DNA from: Portulaca oleracea
Taxonomy: Eukaryota; Streptophyta; Magnoliopsida; Caryophyllales; Portulacaceae
NCBI GenBank assembly: GCA_029582165.1
Contig: CM055874.1
Span: 47,963,269-48,027,268 of the forward strand
Length of the DNA: 64,000 bases
Direction: 5' to 3'
The notes below the pieces were generated by a model. The model searched no databases. It saw only the letters and a list, made by a program, of their open reading frames with translations, and was not told where the DNA came from. The position numbers and the translations under genes were made by a program. Positions 9,441 to 19,325 of this stretch are shown piece by piece. Numbering within the stretch: the first letter of the stretch is position 1; every line of letters begins with the position of its first letter.

Positions 9441-10673
9441 TAAGGATCAATAACGTTGAGCTAATAACGTTGAACAAAGCACCTCGGGGAGGGTACATCA
9501 CTCTTCTATTATCTATTCCTCCCCGCTTTTTTTATTATTTTTGTTATTTCTTTCTATTTTTATCTCTTAAGTAATTTTTACCTTGTTACTTCGTTAATTT
9601 TTCTTTTTATTGTGCAGAGAAAAGAATAAATTTAGGTGAATTTTTTGTTATTTTTGAAGTTTTACATTCTCACCTACTGATTTTAGAGTGAGTGGACGTT
9701 TGTAGCTATTTATGGCATGCCAAAGTGTAGAAGAAGCAAAAGGAAACAAGGTAAAAGGGGTTAAATAAAGCAAAATTTAGGAAAAGTCGAGCAATTTATG
9801 TCAGGTAGAAAAACGCTGCCAGCGCCCGTTAAACGGTGGCAGCGCCTCTTCCAGTAGCAACAGGTAAGTGAATTTTTGTCACACGCTGCCAGCGCGTAGC
9901 AAACGCTGGTAGCGTTTCTGGGTTTTTCACGGAAATTTTGCCCGCCTTCTCACTTAAGTCAATCCCCTTTTCAAATCAGAACTCAACCTACCTTTTCACT
10001 TCCTCTTCTCCCTCGATGACGAAAACGTTGTCCCCCTCTCACCACATCCTCCTCCACTCTTGCTCTTTGCCGGCGCTCACCTACACCACCACCTTCAATC
10101 TTCTTCTTCCTCCCTTCTTCCACCTTACTCTCTTACTTTCCTCATCCAACACAAGCTTTTACTTCAATCCTTAGTCTCACAAATTCATCAAGGAAAACTC
10201 TTCAATCTTCCTTTTTTACTCTATTATTATCTAGTAATTGTAGTATAATATTGTTTTGATTCATAAATTATTGGTAATTTGTTGGAATTCTTTGATATAC
10301 CATGTTTATGCTCAAAGATTTCAAGTAATCTTGCTTGGGTTGTCTTTGGAGTTGAGTTATTGAATTAGGGCATGATGGAGTTTGATGAATGTGATCCTTA
10401 TTAGTTTCAAGATTGAGATTTTATTGTGTTGTGTGTGTTTTGGGAGTAATGTGATGGAAATTTTGAGAAATTTAGGTTTGATATGAGATGGTGATTATCT
10501 TGTGATGTTGTGCTTTGTTTTTTATGAGTTTTGTAGGATTGAATTGTTTAATTTCCATTCTTGGCATCAAACAAGCATGGGGGAGTATTAATCTTGTCAA
10601 TTTACATTATACTAATGCTTCTTTGATGCTTTGATGTTATCTTGGTGGTTATACTAATCCTTGATCATTTTGG
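9441..10673 (+). other. Noncoding region between protease and ORF1 of element A
   Basis: No coding sequence was recognised. It holds a decayed copy (9456-9502) of the element seen after the coding region of T at 15709-15755, a T-rich block (9520-9660), four copies of the LTR promoter motif ACGCTGCCAGCG at 9813-9916, and a pyrimidine-rich, leader-like stretch (9990-10220). The part from about 10226 to 10670 is AT-rich and could be an intron; splice sites were not established. Confidence 0.6.
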
Positions 10674-11122
10674 ATGGTAAGAACAAAGAATGCAAACTTT
10701 TCCGGGCCTCCATCTGGAGATGATGGTGGAAGCAGAAGCCAAAAACGCAAGGCCTCTGCTGCGGAAAAAGGGAAGCAAAAAGCCGCCCCGTCTCGAGATG
10801 AAGCAGCAACCCCTTCAATTTTGAAGGAGACATCAAAGCTAGGTATGATTCACTTTCAAAACGATATTTAATACTTACTAAATATCTGCATGAGGATTTA
10901 TTGAGAAGTTGTGGTATGCTTGATGATGTTCTGTGGTTGTTGGGACGTGGCCAAATGACCAACATTTCTAGGCTTGGTGAGCCGACCTATAGGGGGATTA
11001 CTTTGGAATTTCTTAGTACTGTTGAGGTGAACCTCCATGGGAGGGATGGTCTTATTCGTTTTCAACTTCTTGGTAGGGTTAGGGAGATGACTGTTTCTGA
11101 ATTTGCTCGTACTTTTGGTCTC
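10674..11122 (+). pseudogene. Athila ORF1-type gene of element A, N-terminal part
   Basis: ATG at 10674 starts a Lys/Arg/Ser-rich N-terminus (MVRTKNANF). A frame change near 10811, in a CCCC run, leads into a block with KRYLILTKYLHEDLL, LGEPTYRGITLEFLST and EFARTFGL. This resembles the ATHILA ORF1 / putative plant transposon protein family, which occupies the env position in Athila and has no proven function. The reading is cut at 11122 by LTR T, and the same frame resumes after the array at 42204 without loss. Dead by insertion and frameshift. Confidence 0.78.
11118..11122. repeat. Left target-site duplication of element T (GTCTC)
   Basis: GTCTC precedes LTR copy 1 and follows intact LTR ends at 28487-28491, 37629-37633 and 42199-42203. 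The duplicated base set restores the ORF1 frame of element A, which confirms the insertion boundary. Confidence 0.93.
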
Positions 11123-12770
11123 TATTTAGACCCAATTTTGTGTCTAAATAGCGCCTTAATTCTTAAGCTTTTAGCTCGTTTCGTGTTCTAATTTCATAAC
11201 TTTTAATACATTTTTGATTATTTTGTAGATTTTGGAGTTTTTACTCAAAACGTGGTAAAAAGGGCCATTTTAGAGCATTTTTTGGTGATTTCCTGAGCCG
11301 AGTCGGACCGAGAGTTGAGGCGGAGTTGACCCGGGACCACTTTCCCCACCTTTGGTGGCAATTAGTGAGGTAACACCCACTACGATCCTCATAGCGGGCG
11401 TTACATGCCTTGGAAAGAAGGAAGGAACAAGAGGAAGGAAGTCAGAGATAGCCCCCTCCACGCCAATGGTGACACCCGCTACTCAGGGTTGGCCGAGCAA
11501 GACCGCACCTACGGTATTGGGGACCGTAACTACGGTCTCTCGAAGATCAAAAATCGCCAAAGCAACTCTTCGCTGAGACAGTAGGTACACCGCACCTACC
11601 GTGTCCCAGAACCGTACCTACGGTCTCTCGAAGGAAAAAATCGCCATGCAGATTTCGCTGGACAGAATGAGACCGTAGCTACGGTCTCCCAGACTGTACC
11701 TACGGTCTCCTTATGTTCTGCCGATGTTTTCGGATGTGCACTACGTTTTGCCAACAAATTTTCACTTGTATATATATCCCTTGTTGACGATTTCTTGGGG
11801 GGGGGTATCTAGGGGAGACTTGAGGAGATAGACTTAGACATCTTCTAGCTTGTAATTAGTGGATTTTAGAGAGAGATTAGTAAGAGATTAATCTAGGGTT
11901 TTGGAGATTTGTGTTTGTTATTGAAGATTTGGGTATTGAAACAGTTGAGAGATTATTGGATCATCTTTTTAATTCTTTCTCTTGTTCATCTACAACATTT
12001 TGATAAGTATTCTCTTCCCTTAACTCTTTTATTAATTACTTTGCTAATTACTTTCCTTGTTATCTAATTGCCTTGCTTGTTATTTCATTTTTCTTGCTGG
12101 TTTTATGTTTGTTGATGTTAGAAATCATGCTTCGGGTTGGTTTGGATGTTGTTAGCTTAGTTAGTATTATGGTTAGTGGCTAGAAACCCTATGGGTGAGG
12201 GGGTAATTAAGGGTGTGAATGGGTAATTAAGCATGGGTTAGTAATTTTAGTGAGTAATTAGTTAGGAAATCACTATTCCCACTCCAATCCTTCCCTCAAG
12301 TGGGATGTATTTGGGTTCGAAAGTCCCCGAACACATCCAAAACTTGAGTTGGAAGGTTGGAGTCGGGATAGTTAGTTCTCTACTCACGAAAGTGAATAGA
12401 GGCTAACTAGGGAATTCCGTTTCATTAACTCTCCGGGTCCGTGGTGGACTTTGGGGAAGTTAATCCGGACTATCCTCGAAAGAGGAGGCTCGGTGGGTAT
12501 TTTCTAACGGAATTGCCACTTGATTTCCTTCCTTGTTGCTTTCTTTTTGCGAAACCTATCTCCTCATTCCCGTTTGCATCCCGAAAACCTCCGAAGCCCA
12601 TTTTCCATTCTTTGATCGACCTTAGCTTTGTTTCTTGCGTTGTGACCCTTTCAACCAAATACCTTATCTTAGCAGTCTCATCCTGACCATTGACTTAGTT
12701 TCTATGACCAAGGCCGCCAGCTCCCTGAGAGAGAACGACAATATCGAGGTCTTACAAAAACCGCTCTACA
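11123..12770 (+). mobile_element. LTR copy 1: 5' LTR of element T (Athila)
   Basis: It starts TATTTAGACCC (the first dinucleotide is TA; copies 2-7 have TG) and ends CCGCTCTACA, 1648 bp. The tRNA-Asp primer site follows. It differs at scattered sites from copies 2-7, which are much closer to each other, so the insertion is older than the amplification. TATA-like TATATATAT at 11769-11777 is preceded by the ACCGTANCTACGGT palindromes (11490-11710). Confidence 0.95.
11490..11710 (+). promoter_or_regulatory. LTR T palindrome cluster (ACCGTANCTACGGT)
   Basis: Six or more copies of (G)ACCG(T/C)A(C/A/G)CTACGGTCTC occur here. One, 11669-11688, is the perfect 20-bp palindrome GAGACCGTAGCTACGGTCTC. 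The same palindrome recurs at 18231, 22825, 27400, 36530 and 41097 in LTR copies 2, 3, 4, 6 and 7. The cluster ends about 60 bp before the TATA-like box. Confidence 0.88.
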
Positions 12771-12775
12771 CAAAA

Positions 12776-12793
12776 TGGCGCCATTGCCGGGGA
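12776..12793 (+). other. Primer-binding site of element T (tRNA-Asp)
   Basis: TGGCGCCATTGCCGGGGA, 5 nt after the LTR end, one base from the complement of the tRNA-Asp 3' end. The tandem array units lack it, because each unit begins inside T downstream of gag. Confidence 0.9.
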
Positions 12794-12921
12794 GCCAGCG
12801 CCCTTAGTTTTAGTTTCTTGGTTTTTGGTTATTTGAGTTTGCTTTCACACTAGAAATCAGTTTGTGTCAATCCAAATGAATTTGATCCTTCTTCATTTTT
12901 TATAGGAGACCTCGCGTTCTA

Positions 12922-14500
12922 ATGGGTGAAGCTCAAGCTGGTTCACCTCGTATCCTTCTATCATATGTCGTTCCATCATTGGGTACGAGAGGCAGTCCTA
13001 TCACATTACCACCATTACCACTCGATGTTGTGTTCGAATTTAAATCGCATTTACTTGAAGTCTTCGAAAGAAACTCGTTTCATGGGGACGATGTTGTTGA
13101 AAGTCCCATTGCTCATATTGATAAGTTCGAAGACTGGATTAGCTTTATACACATTCCAAGGATATCATCAGAATATTTGAAGTTGAAATTCTTTCCTCTT
13201 ACTCTTGCGGGGAAAGCGAAGATGTCGCTACAAACATGCCCACTTGGTTTTTATTCTTCATGGGAGGCACTCAAAGGAGATTTTCTTCACCATTTCTTTC
13301 TGGCGGAGGAGACACACCGACTTCGAGCAGAAATTTTAACTTTCAAGAAAGGGCCGGGAGAGAGTCTTTTCGATGCTTGGGGGAGATTTAAGAGTCTTCA
13401 ACGACAGTGTCCTCATCATAATTTACCGGATTGGATGTTGCTTCAACACTCCTTTCATGGGCTCCGTGGTCCTCTTAGAGAATCTATTGATAATGCGTCC
13501 GGAGGGATGTTCCTAAAGAAGACTGCGGAGGAAGCCAATATTTTTCTTCATGAGCTATCTCAAAATGGGCCAAGTTGGGGAGGCGGCCAAAATTCAGGAA
13601 ATGGGGATTATTCTTTGGAACACAACCCCACTGTCAAGCTTCTAATGGCCACCGTCCTTGATTTGCAAAAGAAGATGGTGGATGATGAGGTTTCCAACCT
13701 GTTGAATCTAGCCTGAGGTATGCAAGCCTTTGCATCCATTCTCGCTCCTAATTTGCATATTTGTAAGTTGTGTTTTGGTCCACATCTCGAGCATCAATAT
13801 GTGGAGTATCGGCAAGTAGAACATGTGAATGCCGTTTATTCCAACCAACTTTATTCCCATTCTTATAAAGATGATGATCCCAGTTACACTACATTTGCCA
13901 ATCCTATATTTGATCCTGTTTCTCAATTTTATGACCATCATGCACATTTTCAAAAAGAGTTTTCGCATCAACCCACCCCACAACCCTAAGTTTCTCAACT
14001 ATCCCAAGATTCTATGATTGAAAAGTTGTTGCAACAAATTGTGGCTAATCAAGAAAGTGAGGGTGCTCGCCTTAGAGACCTTGAATCCGAAATGACCCAA
14101 GTTTCTCAACAAGTATACTTTTCTCAATCTATTCAACCTCAACCTATCTAAGGGGAGCAAGTTGAAGCCATTACCCTACGGAGTGGAAGAAAAATTGAAG
14201 AACCTTTGGTAGTGGAGAAGAATGTGGAGGAGGAGAGACCTTTGGGAGAGAATGAGGGAGTTGTGGTGGATAGCGATGAAGAGGAGAGCTTAAAAGTTGA
14301 GCAAAACATAGTTGAGGAGAAGGAGGATGATGTTGTGGTTAATGAGGCCGAGGATGAAGAAAAAGAGAAGTTGGAAGAGAGGATAGAGATTGAGAAAAGA
14401 CGAGAGAAAGGAAAGGAAGTCTTGAGGGAGGATATTCATGTAAACCCATTGGAGATACCCATTTCATATAGATCTCCGGTTCCATTTCCAGGAAGATAGA
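12922..14500 (+). pseudogene. gag of element T (Athila), in-frame stops
   Basis: One reading frame runs from ATG 12922, MGEAQAGSPR. The first 264 codons carry the Gag core (FFPLTLAGKAKMSL, SWEALKGDFLHHFF, ESLFDAWGRFKSL, FHGLRGPLRESID). A zinc-knuckle remnant CKLCFGPHLEHQY follows stop 1, with Tyr where the last Cys is expected, then ITLRSGRK and a Glu-rich stretch of about 80 codons (14206-14400). Stops lie at 13714 (TGA), 13987 (TAA), 14149 (TAA) and 14497 (TAG). No frameshift was seen, so decay is by point mutation only. The role of the family is particle formation. Confidence 0.9.
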
Positions 14501-14538
14501 TTCAACAGAAGAATGATGATAAATTCTCCAAGTTTATT

Positions 14539-15180
14539 TTGATGATGAAGAAACTCCAAGTTAATATACCATTTTTAGATGTCATGTCGGAGGTCCCTTC
14601 ATTCAAGAAACATCTCAAGGACCTTTTGACAAACAAGAGAAGAATCAAGGAGTCATCGACCGTTCATCTCACAGTTAGTTGCAACGCCATTATGGGAAGC
14701 AAGTCTCCCGAGAAACTAGCCGATCCTGGTAGTTTCTCTATTCCATGCTTAATTGGTGATATGAAAATTGATAATGCGTTATGTGACTTGGGGGCAAGTG
14801 TGAGTGTCATGCCACACTCTATATGTAAGAAGTTGAACCTTGATGACTTGACCCCTATAACTATCCACTTGCAACTTGCAGGCCGAAGTGTTAGGAAGCC
14901 CTTAGGAATATTAGAAGACATCCCAGTTCAAGTGGGAAGTTTCCTTATCCCTTGTGACTTCGTTATTTTGGAGATGGATGAGGATTGGAGAAGTCCTATT
15001 ATTCTTGGTCGACCCTTTTTGGCTACCGCAGGAGCTACCATAGATGTGAAAAGAGGCCGCTTGTCTCTTCATGTGGGTCGAGATCATATTGATTTTGACA
15101 TCGACCCTTCAAGAGTGAAATCTCCCAAAGAATCTCATTTTAAGGCCAATGCGGTGATACACATCTTAGATGAACCCTAA
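14539..15180 (+). pseudogene. Aspartic protease domain of element T
   Basis: Same frame as gag. It shows FKKHLKDLLTNKRR, PGSFSIPCLIG, then the active-site loop LCDLGASVSVMP (Asp-Leu-Gly, the form usual in Athila instead of Asp-Thr/Ser-Gly), and the closing flap and hydrophobic motif IILGRPFLATAGATIDV. The open stretch of 213 codons ends at TAA 15178-15180, but the same frame continues to 15645. This is the best-preserved protein segment in the window. Confidence 0.92.
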
Positions 15181-15645
15181 AAGGAGTCTTATTTCCTTGA
15201 AGTTGAGCCCGATGATTGGGGAGAAATCAAATATTTAAGGGTTTCGCATCCAATTTCAAGTGAATTTGAGGATATTTACCATGATCATCCTCTTAAGATC
15301 ATTCCATGGCGGAAGGAAATTTCTTTGAGTGAGACCTATGTTGAGTGCAACAAAGTCAATGATTTGATTTTCAAAGGTCACAGGCCCGGTAAACCACCAA
15401 ACACCAAATTGAAGTTACTTTCTACTTCTATCTCTTCATGGCCTACTAAGCTTTTAAGAAAGCGAGCTCCGTTTTTGCCTAAGGCTAGGAAGTGTTGGAA
15501 GATAAAAAGGAAGCATTGGTGGAGGAAGCCAAAGAAAATGCTACCCGGATATCCTAGGCGGATGATTAGACCACCGAAAGAGTATCCCATGTCAATCACA
15601 ATTCTTTTTGAGTTCCGTTGGAAAAAGAGGAAGAAAAATTGGTAG
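15181..15645 (+). pseudogene. Basic extension after the protease of element T
   Basis: The gag-protease frame stays open from 15181 to TAG 15643-15645 (154 codons). An acidic start (EVEPDDWGEIKY) is followed by a Lys/Arg/Trp-rich half (WKIKRKHWWRKPKK near 15495-15540). RT motifs are absent and nothing like RNase H or integrase follows. It may be a gag-protease C-terminal domain of the non-autonomous family, perhaps nucleic-acid binding; this is inference from composition only. Confidence 0.6.
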
Positions 15646-16349
15646 AAAAGATTGACGAGGTTTTTGGGTTGTGTCCCAAGGATTCCAATAATCAAGTAAG
15701 TAATTAGGTCAAGCTAGGGACCTTAAACACGTGCTCTATGGGAGGCACCCCATAAGTTTTGAGCTTCTTATTTCAAGTTTTTAGTATTTGCATTTTTTCT
15801 AATTTTATTTCTTTTTCTTCTTTTTAATTTTTCTTTTCAGTTTTTCTTTAGGTTTTTCTATTTTTCTTGTCATTTTAATTTTTCTTTTTTTCCTTCTTTC
15901 GTAATTTGAGGTATTATTTATAGGTTCAAAAGAAAAAGTGTGAAAAAAAATAGAAAAAGAAGAATAGAAAAAGTTGGAGTTGAAAAAAAAAATAAGAAAA
16001 TTGAAGTTGGAGTGAAAGAAGTAGTGTCTTATTTTTCTTTTTGTTTTGTTCTTTTTCTTTTATGCATGCGAACACTCACACTTATTATGTTTTTCTTGTT
16101 TATTCCTAACCAAAGTGTGACGTTTTTCTTGGATCATGATTAGGTTCGTTATTTATTTGAAGACCCAGGTAACCTCTTCTGCACTCTTTGAATGTGTACA
16201 TATATTGATCCTTGTTGCATGCTTGATTTTCTTTTGGGTGGCGAACCCCTTTGAGTGTCTGTGTTGGGATTATCTTGCTTATATGCTAGTTGTTCTTGTT
16301 TGTTTGTTTTGTAGGGTCTCTACCCTTTTCATGTGACACCTTCCCACAA

Positions 16350-16391
16350 TGAGGACATTGAGGAGTTTTACTTGTAGAGTGGGGGGGAGAT
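16350..16391 (+). other. Internal polypurine-like tract of element T
   Basis: TGAGGACATTG is followed, about 18 nt later, by GAGTGGGGGGGAGA, some 1.3 kb before the terminal polypurine tract. In later units it reads AAGTGTGGGGGGG or AAGTGTTGGGGGG with 3-13 G, e.g. at 20958-20982, 30137-30150 and 34690-34710. Element A has an equivalent at 43104-43136. Confidence 0.65.
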
Positions 16392-17652
16392 ATTCTGTTT
16401 CAAGGGTAGATCAGCTAGCACTTTGTTTTTGTTTTCTTAGTTTTTGCCTAAAATTTGAAAAAAATTGTGTGAAAAAGGAGAAAAAAGGGAGTGAAAACCT
16501 TAAAAGTTTCCTTTCGGTCTTCGTTTTCACTTTGTTTTTGCCTTGTTTCTTGGATCTTGTTGTCGAAATTGAGAAGCCGATCATAAACTCCCTTAAAAGA
16601 AACCGGTATGAGCATTTTCGACCCTGTCTCGGGTACTAGTCATGACTTATTACTTTAGATGTCCTTCATTGAGTGTCTAGCGAAACCCCCAATTCCTTTC
16701 ACGTTCTGGTTGAAGTCGGGAGATTCTAGGGGTTTGTGTCCGAGCTTGTTCTTTTTCCCGTTTAATAAAAGCAAAAGCAAATTCAAAACAAAAAGAAAAA
16801 AGAAAGCAAAGCTACAATAACCGGATTAAGTGGGGCGTGTCGCCGAATGACATTAACCACCATACACTTAGCCAACCTACACGGGCCCGGTATTAGCGGT
16901 ATGGCGCTATTACCCCTTAAGCTCCTCCTATTCCGAATTCTCGACGGAGGTGTGTATAGAAAAGACTGTGTTGGGAGGGTAAACCCCATATTTGGGTCGT
17001 CCAATTCCCGAAAGTAAGGCTAATACCGACCTTTAAAAAGAAAAAAAGGAGAAAAAGAAAAGGCAATTTTGTTGGGATTACCCAACGCGAAAAGAAAAGT
17101 TTAAGCGTTAATAAAGTGTGGGGCTCTCCTTGCATCACCTACGACCCTCACCAAGCCAAGGGCGACCAAATGCGAGGAAAGGCAGCTTGTTCCTTGTTCG
17201 TTTCGTTGTTTTTGAGCTCGGGCATGAGTCCTTGGAGTCTTTTGGATTCGGTTGGAACCCACTAGCACTTACGCACATGGGGTTTTGCTTGACACTAGAT
17301 ATAGGAAATCAAAAATCTCAAAGACTGACTTTTGCTTGGGATAGTGCTTGTGAGACGCTCATAACGGTTTCTTTTGGAGGTTTAATAACGTTTTCCTGAT
17401 TTAGATTTCGAGATCTTTTGAAGCGAAGCTTTTGTTTTCCTTTTCTTTCGTTTTCTTCGGTTTTGTTTTCACTTTCCCTCTCTCCTTTTTCTTTGGCTTT
17501 TGTGGGTATAGCCGCCACAAACCCTCACGAGTCCATCTCGTCCACCCGGGCTCCTGGGGGGTTCAAAGGGCTTGGTGCATACGCTAAATGCACTCGTTTC
17601 CTCCCACGACAGGGGAGTTGGTGTTTAGTTTTCTTTTTTGTTTTGTTTTTGT

Positions 17653-17689
17653 TTTGCTCGGGATGAGCAAAAGTTTAAGTGTGGGGGGG
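17653..17689 (+). other. Hairpin and terminal polypurine tract of element T
   Basis: TTTTGCTCGGGATGAGCAAAA, a 6-8 bp stem with a short GGGA loop, directly precedes AGTTTAAGTGTGGGGGGG and the LTR start at 17690. It is repeated before LTR copies 3-7 (about 22242, 26828, 31396, 35948, 40535). Element A has a weaker version before its polypurine tract at 45126-45166. Confidence 0.85.
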
Positions 17690-19325
17690 TGTTTAGACCC
17701 AATTTTGTATCTAAATAGCGCCATAATTCTTAAGCTTTTAGCTCGTTTCGTGTTCTAATTTCATAACTTTTAATACATTTTTGGTTATTTTATAGATTTT
17801 GGAGTTTTTACTCAAAACATGGTAAAAAGGGCCATTTAAGAGCATTTTTTGGTGATTTCCCGAGCCGAGCCGGACCGAGAGTCGAGGCGGAGTTGACCCG
17901 GGACCACTTTCCCACCTTTGGTGTCAATTAGTGAGGTAACACCTCTGATCCTCGAGCGGGCGTTACATGCCTTGGAAAGAAGGAAGGAACAAGAGGAAGG
18001 AAGTCAGAGGTAGCCCCCGACACGCCAATGGTGACACAAGCTACCCAGGGTTGGCCAAGCAAGACCGCACCTACGGTATTGAGGACCGTACCTACGATCT
18101 CTCGAACATCAAAAATCGCCAAAGCAACTCTTCGCTGAGACAACAGGTACACCGCACCTACGATGTCCCAGGGCCGTACCTACGCTCTCTCGAAGGAAAA
18201 AATCGCCATGCAGATTTCTCTGGACAGAACGAGACCGTAGCTACGGTCTCCCAGACCGTACCTACGGTCTCCTTATGTTCTGCGCGATGTTTTCGGCTGT
18301 GCGTTGCGTTTTGCCAACAAATTTTCACTTGTATATATATCCCTGGTTAACGATTTCTTAGGGGGGATATCTAGGGGAGACTTGAGGAGATAGACTTGGA
18401 CATCTTCTAGCTTGTAATTAGTGGATTTTTGAGAGAGATTAGTTAGAGATTAATCTAGGGTTTTGGAGATTTGTGTTTGTTATTGAAGATTTGGGTATTC
18501 AAACAGTTGAGAGATTGTTGGATCATCTTTTTATTGCTTTCTATTGTTCATCTACAACATTTTGATAAGTATTCTCTTCCCTTAACTCTTTTATTAATTA
18601 CTTTGCTAATTACTTTCCTTGTTATCTAATTGCCTTGCTTGTTATTTCATTGTTCTTGTTGGGTTTATATTTGTTGATGTTAGAAATCATGCTTAGGGTT
18701 GGTTTCGATGTTGTTAGCTTAGCTAGTATTATGATTAGTGGCTAGAAACCATATGGGTTAGGGGGTAATTAAGGGTGTGAACAGGTAATTAGGCATGGGT
18801 TAGCAATTTTAGTGAGTAATTAGTTGGGAAATCACTATTCCCACTCGATCCTTCCCTCAACTGGGATGTATTTGGGTTCGAAAGTCCCCGAACACATCCA
18901 ACACTTGAGTTGGAATGTTGGAATTGGGATAGTTAGTCCTCTACTCACGAAAGTGAATAGAGGCTAACTAGGGAATTCCGTTTCATTAACTCTCCGGGTC
19001 CGTGGTGGACTTTGGGGAAGTTAATCCGGACTATCCTCGAAAGAGGAGGCTCGGTGGGTATTTTCTAACGGAATTTCCACTTGATTTCCTTCCTTGTTGC
19101 TTTCTTGTTGCGAAACCTATCTCCTCATTCCCGTTTGCATCCCGAAAACTTCCGAAGCCCATTTTCCATTCTTTGACCAACCTTAGCTTTGTTTCTTGCG
19201 TTGTGACCCTTTCAACCAAATACCTTAGCTTAGCAATCTCATCCCGACCATTGACTTAGTTTCTATGACCAAGGCCGCCGGCTCCACGAGAGAACGACAA
19301 TACCTAGGTCCTTCAAAATTGCTCT
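17690..19325 (+). mobile_element. LTR copy 2 of element T (array unit 1)
   Basis: It starts TGTTTAGACCC. Its end is damaged: GCTCT is followed by GATCTCCCGAG where intact copies have GCTCTACA then GTCTCCCC. It carries the left-group variants TTTATAGATT and AAAACATGG. The palindrome GAGACCGTAGCTACGGTCTC lies at 18231-18250 and the TATA-like run at 18331-18340. Confidence 0.93.

Larger units (their letters stand above)
15646..17689 (+). other. 3' noncoding region of element T
   Basis: No coding sequence was recognised. Order of contents: stem-loop TATGGG-AGGCAC-CCCATA (15737-15754); T-rich block (15770-15910); A-rich block (15925-16015); polypurine-like tract (about 16376-16391); CT-rich and A-rich tracts; hairpin TTGCTC...GAGCAA; terminal polypurine tract (17671-17689). 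The stretch from 15838 on is the start of the six-fold array. Apparent reading frames conserved between units here reflect the recent duplication. Confidence 0.75.

Noticed and set aside
12776..12793. tRNA gene fragments
   Set aside because: The tRNA-complementary 18-mers sit just after LTR ends and are antisense to tRNA 3' ends, so they are primer-binding sites. No cloverleaf was found.
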